DNA of 64,000 nucleotides from Prevotella sp. P6B1 (GCF_000702825.1 NZ_JNKF01000016.1:148024-212023), one strand, 5' to 3'. Positions 1 through 9,066 are shown, numbered from the stretch's first letter. Notes: a model not told the origin generated them from the sequence alone. Numbers and translations are program-made.

Positions 1-523
1 TACGCCCAACTTTGGCATCCTGATGGAATCACGCGGTCGAGGACTCTTCTCAAACTATATCCGCGAACGTTGGACTAATAGCAGTAATAGTCTGGCTGAA
101 GTAGGCTCCATCAACCCTTATTTCCTGGCTGAAGAAATCAGGTTGTTAAAAGCAGAGGCCAAGCTCTGGCTTCAGGATTATGAGGGAGCTGCCGCCTTGC
201 TGAATGCTGCTGATGCAGCCCGTAAGTCACAAGGTCATCTGGGCAATATCGCAGCCAACGAGGATGCCATCCGTCAGGCTATCCACTATGAGTACGCCAT
301 AGAGATTGATGCCGCAGGTGGCGTCACTGTACCATTCACCTTCATGCGCCGCAACAACCTGTTGATAGGAGGCACGCCTACAGAGTATCCGATCCCTCAG
401 AAACAACTCGAACTTATCGGCGAGGAGCTATATAGCTTCGGTGGAAAAGAGTACATCGGCGAAAAAGGCATCTTCGGCGAGTTGGCTACTGCTTACGACA
501 CTGGTTGGAAAGCTTCAGAATAA
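1..523 (+). CDS. SusD/RagB-family outer-membrane lipoprotein, 3' part
   Basis: The reading frame is open from the first bases of the window, so only the C-terminal ~174 residues are present. SusD/RagB proteins are surface lipoproteins that cap a SusC TonB-dependent transporter and hand it oligosaccharides or peptides. The visible part has the family's helical segment (YFLAEEIRLLKAEAKLW, then a tetratricopeptide-like run) and the usual C-terminal ending in which a TPTEYPIPQKQLELI stretch matches the conserved 'PIP..E' motif. The SusC partner would be upstream, outside the window. The downstream genes are two peptidases, a thioredoxin and an amino-acid symporter rather than glycoside hydrolases, so a peptide substrate (as for RagAB) is inferred. 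Family assignment is fairly secure; substrate is not. Confidence 0.8.
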   Translation, partial: TPNFGILMESRGRGLFSNYIRERWTNSSNSLAEVGSINPYFLAEEIRLLKAEAKLWLQDYEGAAALLNAADAARKSQGHLGNIAANEDAIRQAIHYEYAIEIDAAGGVTVPFTFMRRNNLLIGGTPTEYPIPQKQLELIGEELYSFGGKEYIGEKGIFGELATAYDTGWKASE

Positions 524-554
524 TGGAATCATAACAACATAGAGAATAAATCAT

Positions 555-1106
555 ATGAATATCAGATACAAGTTTTTGAGCCTCATATGCCTGCTCACAT
601 GGGGATACGGCGCTTACGCCCAAACCGGCACATTAGAGGAGAAAGCCGATTCCAATGGTTATATAGTCTTTGATGGCGATAAGGCTCCCGATTTTGTTGC
701 CACCCTGACCGACGGCCAACAGGTAAGACTGTCCGACCTGCGAGGCAAGTTAGTGATGATACAGTTCACCGCCAGCTGGTGTGGGGTATGCCGTAAGGAG
801 ATGCCATTCATCGAGAGTGATATCTGGCAGAAACACAAAGACGATCCTAATTTTGTATTGATTGGCATCGATCGCGACGAGCCCATAGATAAGGTCAAAG
901 CCTTCGCCCAGAAAACCGGCATCACCTATCCCCTGGCACTTGATCCCGGTGCTGACATCTACGCTAAATACGCATTGCGTCAATCAGGAATCACTCGTAA
1001 CATCCTGATTGACCGCAATGGAAAAATCATCAAGCGCACACGTCTTTTCAATCAGGAAGAGTTCCAGTCGTTGGTTAACACAATAGACAAGTATTTATCA
1101 AAATAA
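555..1106 (+). CDS. TlpA/ResA-like periplasmic thioredoxin-fold protein
   Basis: A 183-residue secreted thiol-disulfide protein. A signal peptide (residues 1-22, cleavage after AYA) is followed by an AhpC/TSA-Redoxin fold beginning at 'GDKAPDFVATLTDG'. The redox motif is W75-C76-G-V-C79, and a cis-Pro region follows ('ITRNILIDRNGKII'). Proteins of this family reduce or isomerise disulfides in the periplasm. It lies 31 bp after the susD-like gene and 13 bp before an S9 peptidase, so it is probably co-transcribed and may keep secreted peptidases or cysteine-containing substrates reduced; that role is inference. The length is normal for a single-domain TlpA protein without the extra N-terminal DUF4369 domain common in Bacteroidota. 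Confidence 0.85.
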   Translation: MNIRYKFLSLICLLTWGYGAYAQTGTLEEKADSNGYIVFDGDKAPDFVATLTDGQQVRLSDLRGKLVMIQFTASWCGVCRKEMPFIESDIWQKHKDDPNFVLIGIDRDEPIDKVKAFAQKTGITYPLALDPGADIYAKYALRQSGITRNILIDRNGKIIKRTRLFNQEEFQSLVNTIDKYLSK

Positions 1107-1119
1107 AAAATAACATAAG

Positions 1120-3141
1120 ATGATGAAACGAAATATATCACTTTCGATTATTGCACTCTTGCTGGGGGGCACTCATCTGGAAACGACAGCTCAGACCAAT
1201 ACACAGAAGCAGCCGATAGGCATCGACTTCTTCTCGAAAGTCCAGGCCATATCCGATGTCAAGACCATTGGCAACGATATCTTCTTTGTTATCCGCAAAG
1301 CCAATATTAAGGACGACAAGTACACAAGCGATTTATACCAATTAGTAGATGGCCGTGCCAAAGCGCTAACCACCTCAGGTACCGTTGGAGGATATGATGT
1401 GCTTGCAGACGCCATCATCCTGAAAAAACGGGATAAGGGACAGACGATGTTCCTTGAACTTACAAAAGGTTATGGTGAAGCCACAGAATGGTTGCGTCTG
1501 CCATACTCAGTAGGACAGGTGAAATATATCAGTCGTCAGCATTTCTTCTTCACGGCATCCTATAAGCTACATCAAACAAACGACAGATTGCCCGATTCCC
1601 TGAAAGCCAAGGACGCCAACAAACGCTACCGAATCTTCGACGAGCTACCATTTTGGTCGAACGGACGTGGCGACATCAATGGCTCACGTCAGGTACTGTA
1701 TGAGTATAAGAACGGACAGGTTAAGGCGCTGACCGACTCCCTACAGAATGCCGGAGGTCTTGCATTAAGTCCTGATCACCGCTATTTGGCATATACGGTT
1801 TCTGACAAGAAGAGTTTCCGTATCCACAGCAATCAACTTCACATCTACTCGATTGCTGAGCAGACATCCAAACAAGTGGGTATAAAAGATAGCACCAGCT
1901 ATGGTTCCCTGCAGTTTATCGATGGACAGCGTCTTTTCCTAACCGCCAAGACGCATCGTGCAGATAACCCTCAGGCCAACAGTCAGTTCTACCACTTATC
2001 CATTCATAGCGGTCAGTTCAAGCAGGTCTACAATGGCGAACCATACGAGCTGGGCGGTGGACTCGCCACAGATACCAAAGGCGGCAATCACTCAGAGCCA
2101 CTTATTGATAAGGATGGCATCATCTTCAACACCACCGCCATTGACAGACTTCCCCTTGTCAGACTATCTTGGAAAGACGAGACTGTTACCCCGCTAACTC
2201 CTCTGAATTATGATGTCGACGCCTATCTGCGTTATCAGAAGGGATTTCTCCTGTTGGCTTCAGAAGGACAAAACGGTCAGGAATTCTATTTGTTCGACGG
2301 CAAAAATGAACCCAAACGAATCAGCGATATCAATACGTCAACGTTCGCATCCCATCAAGTTGTCACCCCACAGGAAATCAAATACATCAATGGGGCTGGA
2401 CAAGAGCAACGTGGATATATCCTACCGCCAACCAATTTCGAGTCAGGAAAGAAGTATCCCACGATTCTCGACATCCATGGTGGCCCTCGTGCAGCCTATG
2501 GTGCAGGATTCTTTCACGAGATGCAGTATTGGGCCAATCAGGGATATGCAGTCATCTTTGCTAATCCTCGGGGAGGAAGTGGTCAAGGCTCTGACTATGC
2601 CCAACTGAAAGGCGACTTCGGTGGTCGCGACTACGATGATATCATGGCATTTGTTGATGCTGCCATTGCACAGTTCGACTATATAGACAAAGATCGTCTT
2701 GGCGTAACAGGCGGATCATATGGTGGCGTGATGACCAATTGGATTATCGGCCATACAGACCGTTTCCGTGCGGCAGCCTCCCAACGCAGTATCAGCAACT
2801 GGGTATCACTCGAAGCCCTCAGCGATATCGGCTACAATTTTGGTTGGGGATATATAGGTGCAGATCCTTGGACAAACAATCAAGAACTATGGAAAAAGTC
2901 TCCCCTTGCTTATGCAAACAAGGTCAAGACACCAACTCTTTTCATCCATAGCGATGAGGACTACCGTTGTCCTCTGCCCGAAGGATTACAGATGTACAGT
3001 GCATTGCAATATTTTGGTGTAGCTTCACGCATCGTCATCTTCAAAGGTGAGAACCACGAGTTATCTCGTAGCGGCCGACCGCTCAATCGAATCAAACGAC
3101 TTCAAGAAATTACAAACTGGTTTAATAAATACTTGAAATAA
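1120..3141 (+). CDS. S9-family prolyl oligopeptidase-type peptidase
   Basis: A 673-residue secreted serine peptidase of the prolyl oligopeptidase/acylaminoacyl-peptidase (S9) type. A signal peptide of ~25 residues precedes a beta-propeller region (~residues 30-410) and a C-terminal alpha/beta-hydrolase domain. The catalytic triad is visible: Ser533 in G-G-S-Y-G-G, Asp614 in HSDEDYRCP and His646 in GENHELS. 'HGGPRAAYG' forms the oxyanion region. These enzymes cut short peptides, often after Pro or release dipeptides. The stop codon overlaps the next start in TAATG, indicating translational coupling with the M20 hydrolase. The first of two adjacent ATG codons at 1120 was taken as the start; starting one codon later would not change the protein materially. 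Confidence 0.9.
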   Translation: MMKRNISLSIIALLLGGTHLETTAQTNTQKQPIGIDFFSKVQAISDVKTIGNDIFFVIRKANIKDDKYTSDLYQLVDGRAKALTTSGTVGGYDVLADAIILKKRDKGQTMFLELTKGYGEATEWLRLPYSVGQVKYISRQHFFFTASYKLHQTNDRLPDSLKAKDANKRYRIFDELPFWSNGRGDINGSRQVLYEYKNGQVKALTDSLQNAGGLALSPDHRYLAYTVSDKKSFRIHSNQLHIYSIAEQTSKQVGIKDSTSYGSLQFIDGQRLFLTAKTHRADNPQANSQFYHLSIHSGQFKQVYNGEPYELGGGLATDTKGGNHSEPLIDKDGIIFNTTAIDRLPLVRLSWKDETVTPLTPLNYDVDAYLRYQKGFLLLASEGQNGQEFYLFDGKNEPKRISDINTSTFASHQVVTPQEIKYINGAGQEQRGYILPPTNFESGKKYPTILDIHGGPRAAYGAGFFHEMQYWANQGYAVIFANPRGGSGQGSDYAQLKGDFGGRDYDDIMAFVDAAIAQFDYIDKDRLGVTGGSYGGVMTNWIIGHTDRFRAAASQRSISNWVSLEALSDIGYNFGWGYIGADPWTNNQELWKKSPLAYANKVKTPTLFIHSDEDYRCPLPEGLQMYSALQYFGVASRIVIFKGENHELSRSGRPLNRIKRLQEITNWFNKYLK

Positions 3142-4604
3142 TGAAAAGAACTATTGGATTATTACTGTTGGCCACACTGGTAGTTAGCAGCAGCTCAGCA
3201 GCAAAAAAGAATACAAAGGAAAATCAGAAAGCAAAGGTTGCCCTGGACTATATAAACAACAATTTCGCCACCTACGACAAATTGCAAAAGACCATTTGGG
3301 CCAATCCTGAGTTAGGGTTTCTCGAGACTAATAGTAGTGGGCTGTTAAAGCAGCATCTCCGTGAGAACGGTTTTAGCATTGAGGAAGGTGTGGCTGGTAT
3401 GCCAACGGCTTTTGTAGCAACTTATGGCAGCGGCGAACCTGTAATCGGTTTTCTGGCTGAGTTTGATGCTCTACCTGGTCTCTCCCAAGACACTGTCCCC
3501 TATCGCAAGCCTATCAAAGAGAATGCTCCTGGTCAGGGGTGTGGTCATAACACATTTGGTGTTGCTTCAAGCGCTGCTGCTGTATCACTGAGTAAATGGC
3601 TGGCATCCAACAATCAGAAAGGAACGATCAAGGTGTATGGTTCGCCAGCCGAGGAGGGTGGTGCAGGTAAGGTATATCTTGTTCGAGAAGGCTTGTTTAA
3701 GGGCGTTGATGTCGTACTCGATTGGCACCCCTCATCAGTCAATGCCGTAAGTACTAATGGAGGAACAGCCATGGTAATGGTCGACTATAAGTTCTATGGT
3801 AAGCCAGCCCATGCTGCAGGAAATCCATGGAAAGGACGTTCGGCGTTGGATGCCGTTGAGGCATTCGACTACATGGTCAACCTGCTTCGAGAACATGTCC
3901 CCACTTCATCACGTATCCATTATGTCATTCCCGATGGTGGCTTTGCACCCAATGTAGTACCAGAATACGCCCGTGTAAGCTACTATATCCGCAGCCCCAA
4001 GAGAGACATCTTGAATACGCTGACAGAGTGGATTGATTCGGCTGCCGTAGGTGCAGCCAAGGGCACCCAAACCAGAGTAGAAAAGGAGATTGTAGCCGGA
4101 ACTTATGAGCGATTGCACAACAAAACATTATCGCGTGTGATTCAGAAAAATCTGGAAACAGTAGGTGGCGTCATCTACGACGAACGAGAGCGTAAGTTTG
4201 CCGAAGCCCTCAACAAAGCCAGCGGCAATCCAGATTCACTTGTCAATATGGCAGCAAAGGTTCTGCCCTTGGCTGAATTTCCCAAAGAAGGGAGTGGCGG
4301 TTCAAGCGATGTCGGCGATGTATCTTGGGTTGTACCTTTAGCCAGTTTCGGAGCGGCCACCTTTGTTCCTGGCAGTCCGGGACATAGTTGGCAGAATGTA
4401 GCGACCGATGGAACCACAATCGGCACAAAAGGACTATTAAATGCCAGCCGTGTGTTTGCATTAACCGCTGTTGACTTGTTTACCGATTCCAAATTGCTAA
4501 ACGCTGTCAAAGAGGAATTTAAAAAAGAAGTAGGACCTGATTTTAAATATGTTCCGTTATTAGGTAATCGTAAACCAGCCCTCGATTATCGTGTTTCAAA
4601 GTAA
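3141..4604 (+). CDS. Secreted M20-family amidohydrolase (AbgB-like)
   Basis: A 487-residue metal-dependent amidohydrolase of the M20D type, closest in pattern to p-aminobenzoyl-glutamate hydrolase subunit B and related aminoacylases. A signal peptide (residues 1-20) places it in the periplasm, unlike cytosolic AbgB. Likely metal ligands are visible: C134 and H136 in GCGHN, the E171-E172 pair in PAEEGG, H196 in DWHPS, and a late His in GSPGHSWQ. An insertion dimerisation domain follows ~residue 210 (KFYGKPAHAAG). It starts inside the stop of the S9 peptidase (TAATG), so the two are made together, and it precedes a dicarboxylate/amino-acid symporter. A role in releasing amino acids from N-acyl or peptide substrates for uptake is inferred. 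Confidence 0.87.
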   Translation: MKRTIGLLLLATLVVSSSSAAKKNTKENQKAKVALDYINNNFATYDKLQKTIWANPELGFLETNSSGLLKQHLRENGFSIEEGVAGMPTAFVATYGSGEPVIGFLAEFDALPGLSQDTVPYRKPIKENAPGQGCGHNTFGVASSAAAVSLSKWLASNNQKGTIKVYGSPAEEGGAGKVYLVREGLFKGVDVVLDWHPSSVNAVSTNGGTAMVMVDYKFYGKPAHAAGNPWKGRSALDAVEAFDYMVNLLREHVPTSSRIHYVIPDGGFAPNVVPEYARVSYYIRSPKRDILNTLTEWIDSAAVGAAKGTQTRVEKEIVAGTYERLHNKTLSRVIQKNLETVGGVIYDERERKFAEALNKASGNPDSLVNMAAKVLPLAEFPKEGSGGSSDVGDVSWVVPLASFGAATFVPGSPGHSWQNVATDGTTIGTKGLLNASRVFALTAVDLFTDSKLLNAVKEEFKKEVGPDFKYVPLLGNRKPALDYRVSK

Positions 4605-4618
4605 GAATAATCGAAAAT

Positions 4619-4648
4619 GGTACGGAATTCTCACTGGAATTCCGTACC
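4619..4648. promoter_or_regulatory. 12-bp perfect inverted repeat between amidohydrolase and symporter genes
   Basis: Arms at 4619-4630 and 4637-4648 are exact reverse complements (GGTACGGAATTC / GAATTCCGTACC) around a 6-nt loop. It starts 14 bp after the amidohydrolase stop and ends 7 bp before the symporter ATG. It could be a weak terminator (only three T follow), an operator or an RNA hairpin at the symporter start. A TACCTTTG box (4645-4652), the Bacteroidota -7 consensus, overlaps the right arm, but no -33 TTG is seen at the usual distance and transcription from it would be essentially leaderless. Confidence 0.6.
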
Positions 4649-4655
4649 TTTGCAT

Positions 4656-5846
4656 ATGAATATGAAAACATCATTTATTTGGATTGGTGCCCTCGTCGTG
4701 GGTGCAGTATTAGGATGGCTCGGGCTGGAATGGCTCGATGCTTCGATGAATTTTGTAGCTACCGTATATACACGCTTGTTTCAATTATTGGCGGTGCCAA
4801 CCATTGTATTGGCTGTCATTACCACATTTTCCACGTTCGGTTCTAAGGGGTCTGGACGCATCTTTGGTCATACGCTTACCTACACCCTACTCACAACTTT
4901 AGCAGCCGCAAGTATAGGGGCCGTCCTCTATGTACTCATTGCCCCGGGCAAACTGCCCCTTGATTCGTTGGTCAATGCTACTTTGACTTCCGATCTCGCC
5001 CCTCAGACCTCATATATAGATCATGTCGTGAGCATCATTCCTAACAATATCGTACGTCCATTTATTGATGGTAACGTACTGTCATTGCTTTTATTAGCTT
5101 TTGCCATCGGTTTCGGTCTGTCTAAACTACCCGAATCTGAAAACAAGACGACAGTCGTTAGGGGGCTGATTGGTTTGCAAGAATTATTGTTTTTATTGAT
5201 TCGCGGCCTTATCCGGACTCTTCCCTTGGGGATCGTGGCATTCTCTGCCCAACTGTCGGCACAGGTGTCAGCAGGTGTGGTGGCCGACTCTATTGGCAAA
5301 TATGTATTAGTGGTATTAGGGGGGAATGTCATCCAGTTCTTCGTAGTGCTACCACTATTCCTATTAGCTCGCGGGCTGAACCCCATCCATGTGCTTAGCA
5401 AAATGATGCCTGCTGTGCTCATGGCACTCTTCACCAAGAGCAGCGCCGCAACCCTACCTGTCACCATGGATACCGCAGAAAAGCGTCTGGGTATCCGTCA
5501 GAACATCAGCCGCTTCGTACTCCCCATATGTACCACCATCAACATGAATGGTTGCGCAGCCTTTATCCTTGTCACTTCGCTGTTTGTCATGCAGCAAGGC
5601 GGCACGCCACTCACCCTAAGCACTATACTGATGTGGATAATCATCTCGGTAGTCTCGGCTATCGGTAATGCAGGTGTACCCATGGGGTGCTTTTTCCTCA
5701 CGTTATCATTAATGTCTGGCATCGGCGCACCAGTAGCCGTTTTGGGCATCATCCTGCCCATTTACACCATTATCGACATGATTGAAACAGCAGAAAACGT
5801 ATGGAGCGACTCATGTGTAGCAGCAATGGTCGACCATGATATATAA
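4656..5846 (+). CDS. Dicarboxylate/amino acid:cation symporter (DAACS family)
   Basis: A ~396-residue inner-membrane transporter of the DAACS (GltP/DctA/SstT) family. Eight or more hydrophobic segments are visible, with the re-entrant serine-rich hairpin equivalent 'ALFTKSSAATLPVT' and the conserved 'NMNGCAAF' motif of TM7 that forms the cation/substrate site, then 'GNAGVPMGCF' before TM8. Substrates are probably glutamate, aspartate, serine or threonine. The ATG at 4656 (MNMKTSF...) was chosen over an in-frame upstream codon at 4617, because the latter would translate the inverted repeat and add a non-conserved polar extension. It follows two secreted peptidases, so it is likely the inner-membrane uptake step for the amino acids they liberate; that link is inference. 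Confidence 0.88.
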   Translation: MNMKTSFIWIGALVVGAVLGWLGLEWLDASMNFVATVYTRLFQLLAVPTIVLAVITTFSTFGSKGSGRIFGHTLTYTLLTTLAAASIGAVLYVLIAPGKLPLDSLVNATLTSDLAPQTSYIDHVVSIIPNNIVRPFIDGNVLSLLLLAFAIGFGLSKLPESENKTTVVRGLIGLQELLFLLIRGLIRTLPLGIVAFSAQLSAQVSAGVVADSIGKYVLVVLGGNVIQFFVVLPLFLLARGLNPIHVLSKMMPAVLMALFTKSSAATLPVTMDTAEKRLGIRQNISRFVLPICTTINMNGCAAFILVTSLFVMQQGGTPLTLSTILMWIIISVVSAIGNAGVPMGCFFLTLSLMSGIGAPVAVLGIILPIYTIIDMIETAENVWSDSCVAAMVDHDI

Positions 5847-5888
5847 ATAGTTCACTTCCGACTCATTGCCCTTTCTTCCATCGCCAGA

Positions 5889-6542
5889 CTATGAGTTCTT
5901 TATGGTTTGGATGTATTCCTCATAGGAGATAAAGCGTCCGCCCATCGACTTCAGGTGGGGTGTTTCGAACTGGCAGTCGATGAACTTACCACCCAATGAG
6001 CCGAATGTTTGCGCCAGATGAATCAAAGCGAGTTTCGAAGCATTGGGAACAAGCGAGAACATGCTCTCACCAAAAAAGGCCGTACCAAGATTGATGCCGT
6101 ACAGTCCGCCCACCAACTGCGAATCGTTCCATACCTCCACACTGGCAGCAAACCCCTGCCGATACATCTCGGTATAGGCCTCAATCATCTCAGCACCCAA
6201 CCAGGCACCTTCGTCCTGGTTGCGGTTCTGGGCGGTAGCACAACCGCGTATCACACTCTCAAAATCCTGATTAATCGTTATACGATAGTCGCCTTTGTTT
6301 ATCAACTGACGCATAGAGTGGCTGACGTGCACCTCGTTGGGGAAGATCACGAAGCGTTGCAACGGACAATACCATAGAGGCTCGTCTTGATGTTTAAACG
6401 AAAACCAAGGGAAGAAACCATTGGAATAGGCCAATATCAGGCGATCGACCGATAAGTCGCCGCCAATAGCCACCAGTCCATCTTCCTCACCCAAATGCGG
6501 GTCAGGGAACCACAAATCGTTATCCAATTGATAAACTGCCAT
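5889..6542 (-). CDS. aat: Leucyl/phenylalanyl-tRNA--protein transferase
   Basis: Transfers Leu or Phe from charged tRNA to N-terminal Arg/Lys of proteins, making N-degrons recognised by ClpS. The 217-residue protein carries the family's N-terminal 'WFPDPHLGEEDGLVAIGGDL' block followed by 'AYSNGFFPWF', and the central 'EVWNDSQLVGGLYGINLG' and 'FFGESMFS' motifs of the GNAT-like fold. The ATG at 6542 is used because it gives the normal N-terminus (MAVYQLDND). It overlaps the 3' end of clpA by 23 bp, so translation is coupled. The gene converges with the symporter gene across a 42-bp gap with no clear terminator. It is the last gene of clpS-clpA-aat. Confidence 0.95.
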   Translation of the reverse strand: MAVYQLDNDLWFPDPHLGEEDGLVAIGGDLSVDRLILAYSNGFFPWFSFKHQDEPLWYCPLQRFVIFPNEVHVSHSMRQLINKGDYRITINQDFESVIRGCATAQNRNQDEGAWLGAEMIEAYTEMYRQGFAASVEVWNDSQLVGGLYGINLGTAFFGESMFSLVPNASKLALIHLAQTFGSLGGKFIDCQFETPHLKSMGGRFISYEEYIQTIKNS

Positions 6543-8733
6543 CGCGCGTACCAATTATAATTGAGCCACCTTGTTTCAGACTGCCAAACAGTATCTCGCG
6601 CATTAGCAACGGTTTCAGCCGCTGGGCTATCACACGATCCATCTCGCGAGCACCATACTCGCGGGTATAGCCTTCTTTGAGTAACAACTGGAAGGCGTCG
6701 TCGCTCAGCGTCATCTCCACCTGCTTGGCAGTCAGTTTCTCCTGTAGTTCACCCAGTTTCTTACGCAGAATCAGGATCGCCATTTCACGATCCATATCGT
6801 TGAACACCACAGTTCCGGTCAAGCGATTGATGAATTCAGGTTTGAACAACCGCTTCACCTGCTTCAACATAGCTTCGCCGCGCGTGGTACTGCCAACAAA
6901 GCCGATATTGGCCTGACCAGCATATTGGGCACCGGCATTCGAGGTCATAATCAAAATGACATTACGGAAGTCGACCTTACGTCCCTTGTTGTCTGTCAGC
7001 CGGGCATAATCCATTACCTGCAACAGAATATTGTAGATGTCCTGATGGGCCTTTTCAATTTCGTCGAGCAGTAGCACACAATTAGGCGTCTTACGGATAG
7101 CATCGGTCAGCAATCCACCGTCCTCGTAGCCCACATAGCCTGCTGGCGAGCCTATCAGCTTAGCCACGGTGTGCTTCTCAGTATATTCACTCATGTCGAA
7201 TCGTAGCAGGGCGATACCTAACTCCGTAGCCAGAACACGAGCCACCTCAGTCTTACCCACACCGGTAGGTCCTACAAACAGCAGCGATGCCAAGGGTTTA
7301 TTGTCGTCGAGCAGTCCAGCCTTCGATAGCTGTACCGACTCTACCACCTGACGGATAGCCTCATCTTGACCATAAATCTTCGATAACAGACGTGGAGCCA
7401 ACGTCTCCAACTGACTATTATCGTCATCCTCAGTCATTACCATCGCTTCAACCTTGCAGGTCTTTGCCAACACATCCGAGATATCAGTCTTCGTGACACG
7501 CCCCTCATTAGTATTACTTCTTACTTCTGCCATAGCACCAGCCTCGTCAATGAGGTCGATAGCCTTGTCGGGCAGATAGCGGTCGTTTACATATTTAAAG
7601 CTGGCATCCACGGCAAAGTCGAGTGCCGCCTCATCGTAGATCACATGATGAAACGTTTCGTACTGTCCGCGCAGCTGTCGTAGGATGTACTTGGTCTCCT
7701 CGGGTGTAGGCTCAGTGATGTCAATCTGCTGGAAACGACGTACCAATCCTTTCGAGCGAGAGAAATGACGATTGTATTCCTCGTAGGTAGTCGACCCGAT
7801 AAAACGGATACTACCACTCTCCAGATAGGGTTTCAACATATTCGAGGCATCCATAGAACTATCACCGATAGCGCCCGCTCCTACCAGCGTATGTATCTCG
7901 TCGATGTACACGATATTTCGATCAGACTCTTCCTGAATGCCATCCATAATGAGCTTGATTCGATTCTCAAAATCACCACGATACTGTGTACCAGCCAACA
8001 GGGTTCCTATATCGAGCTGGTAGATCCGGCTACCCTTCAGTCTGTCAGGCACGTTACCTTCGGCTATCAGTCTGGCCAGTCCCCAAACCAGAGCGGTCTT
8101 GCCAACACCAGGTTCGCCAACATGCAACGGGTTATTCTTATCCTTGCGACACAGCACCTGGATAGTGCGCTGCAGTTCAGACTCACGTCCTATCAACGGA
8201 TTGTGCTGATGATACAGATCGTTCATACAGGTCACGAGACGTCGCCATGCACCTTCTTGCCGGTTCGCACCAGTCTCAAGTTCCAGATGGTCAGCCACCT
8301 CGTAGGCGCTAATCAGTTCGCTCATAAAATCACTCTCGTTATCACCCAACGCATCTTTTAGCAGATAGGCTGCCCATGACTCCTTGAGTTGTAACAGTCC
8401 CATGGTCAGATGTGGAGCATCGAGGGCTGTGGCTGAGCTATTGACAACCTGTAAACAGGCCAACTCCAGCAGCTGGCCCATTTGTACAGAAGTCTCTGGC
8501 TCATAATCACATTCCTCGGGCACCATCTCGATTTTCTCCAAACGATCCTCTAAACGGTCCTGAAACAGATCGGCCGAGTAATAGGTATCGAAGGTTTGAT
8601 TGAACTCATAATCATCCAACAGCACCATCAACAGATGCTCTGGCATCAGGAACTCATGACGATAGCCCTTACAGCACTTCAGACTGTTATGCAACAGTTT
8701 GATAGCGCGAGGTGATTGCTGTATTTCTGCCAT
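6520..8733 (-). CDS. clpA: ATP-dependent Clp protease ATP-binding subunit ClpA
   Basis: A 737-residue Hsp100 unfoldase that feeds substrates to ClpP. An N-terminal Clp repeat domain (~1-150, docking site for ClpS) is followed by AAA+ domain 1 (Walker A GEPGVGKTA, Walker B IVYIDEIH) and domain 2 (Walker A GPTGVGKTE, Walker B VLLLDEIEKAH, arginine-finger region and C-terminal sensor 2 'GYTREYGAREMDR'). The I-G-F tripeptide in 'QANIGFVGS' is the ClpP-docking loop, and there is no ClpB-type middle coiled coil, so this is ClpA rather than ClpB/ClpC. It starts 2 bp after the clpS stop and overlaps aat, forming one operon. Confidence 0.96.
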   Translation of the reverse strand: MAEIQQSPRAIKLLHNSLKCCKGYRHEFLMPEHLLMVLLDDYEFNQTFDTYYSADLFQDRLEDRLEKIEMVPEECDYEPETSVQMGQLLELACLQVVNSSATALDAPHLTMGLLQLKESWAAYLLKDALGDNESDFMSELISAYEVADHLELETGANRQEGAWRRLVTCMNDLYHQHNPLIGRESELQRTIQVLCRKDKNNPLHVGEPGVGKTALVWGLARLIAEGNVPDRLKGSRIYQLDIGTLLAGTQYRGDFENRIKLIMDGIQEESDRNIVYIDEIHTLVGAGAIGDSSMDASNMLKPYLESGSIRFIGSTTYEEYNRHFSRSKGLVRRFQQIDITEPTPEETKYILRQLRGQYETFHHVIYDEAALDFAVDASFKYVNDRYLPDKAIDLIDEAGAMAEVRSNTNEGRVTKTDISDVLAKTCKVEAMVMTEDDDNSQLETLAPRLLSKIYGQDEAIRQVVESVQLSKAGLLDDNKPLASLLFVGPTGVGKTEVARVLATELGIALLRFDMSEYTEKHTVAKLIGSPAGYVGYEDGGLLTDAIRKTPNCVLLLDEIEKAHQDIYNILLQVMDYARLTDNKGRKVDFRNVILIMTSNAGAQYAGQANIGFVGSTTRGEAMLKQVKRLFKPEFINRLTGTVVFNDMDREMAILILRKKLGELQEKLTAKQVEMTLSDDAFQLLLKEGYTREYGAREMDRVIAQRLKPLLMREILFGSLKQGGSIIIGTRDGSLSIG

Positions 8734-8735
8734 AT

Positions 8736-9044
8736 TTATGCCTCCTCTGGTTCTACTGTCAGTCTAAGCGGGAATCCCTCTTTGCGAGCCATATTGCTGG
8801 CCTTGCGCACCTTCGAGGTTGCCACATCGTAACTATAAATGCCCACCACTGCTTTATCAGAATGATGCACCTGCAACATCAGCGCCTCGGCCTCAGCCTC
8901 ACTCTTGAAAAACACCTGGGTCAGAATCTTCACCACAAACTCCATCGTCGTGAAGTCATCATTATAGATGGTCACCTTATATCGCTGAGGCTCACGCAGA
9001 TCAGTGCGCTGCCGTTCTTTTGTAGCCGATTGTTGCTTTGCCAT
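8736..9044 (-). CDS. clpS: ATP-dependent Clp protease adaptor ClpS
   Basis: A 102-residue adaptor that binds N-degrons (N-terminal Leu, Phe, Tyr, Trp) and delivers them to ClpA. The core 'YKVTIYNDDFTTMEFVV' carries the N-D pair, and 'QVHHSDKAVVG' carries the His that bind the substrate alpha-amino group in ClpS. The ATG at 9044 was chosen because the upstream in-frame extension (to 9212) is unconserved and AT-rich and would span the promoter. A TATCTTTG -7 box at 9067-9074 fits a short leader. It is first in the clpS-clpA-aat operon. Confidence 0.95.
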   Translation of the reverse strand: MAKQQSATKERQRTDLREPQRYKVTIYNDDFTTMEFVVKILTQVFFKSEAEAEALMLQVHHSDKAVVGIYSYDVATSKVRKASNMARKEGFPLRLTVEPEEA

Positions 9045-9066
9045 ACACTCTAAACCATTTTGGCTG

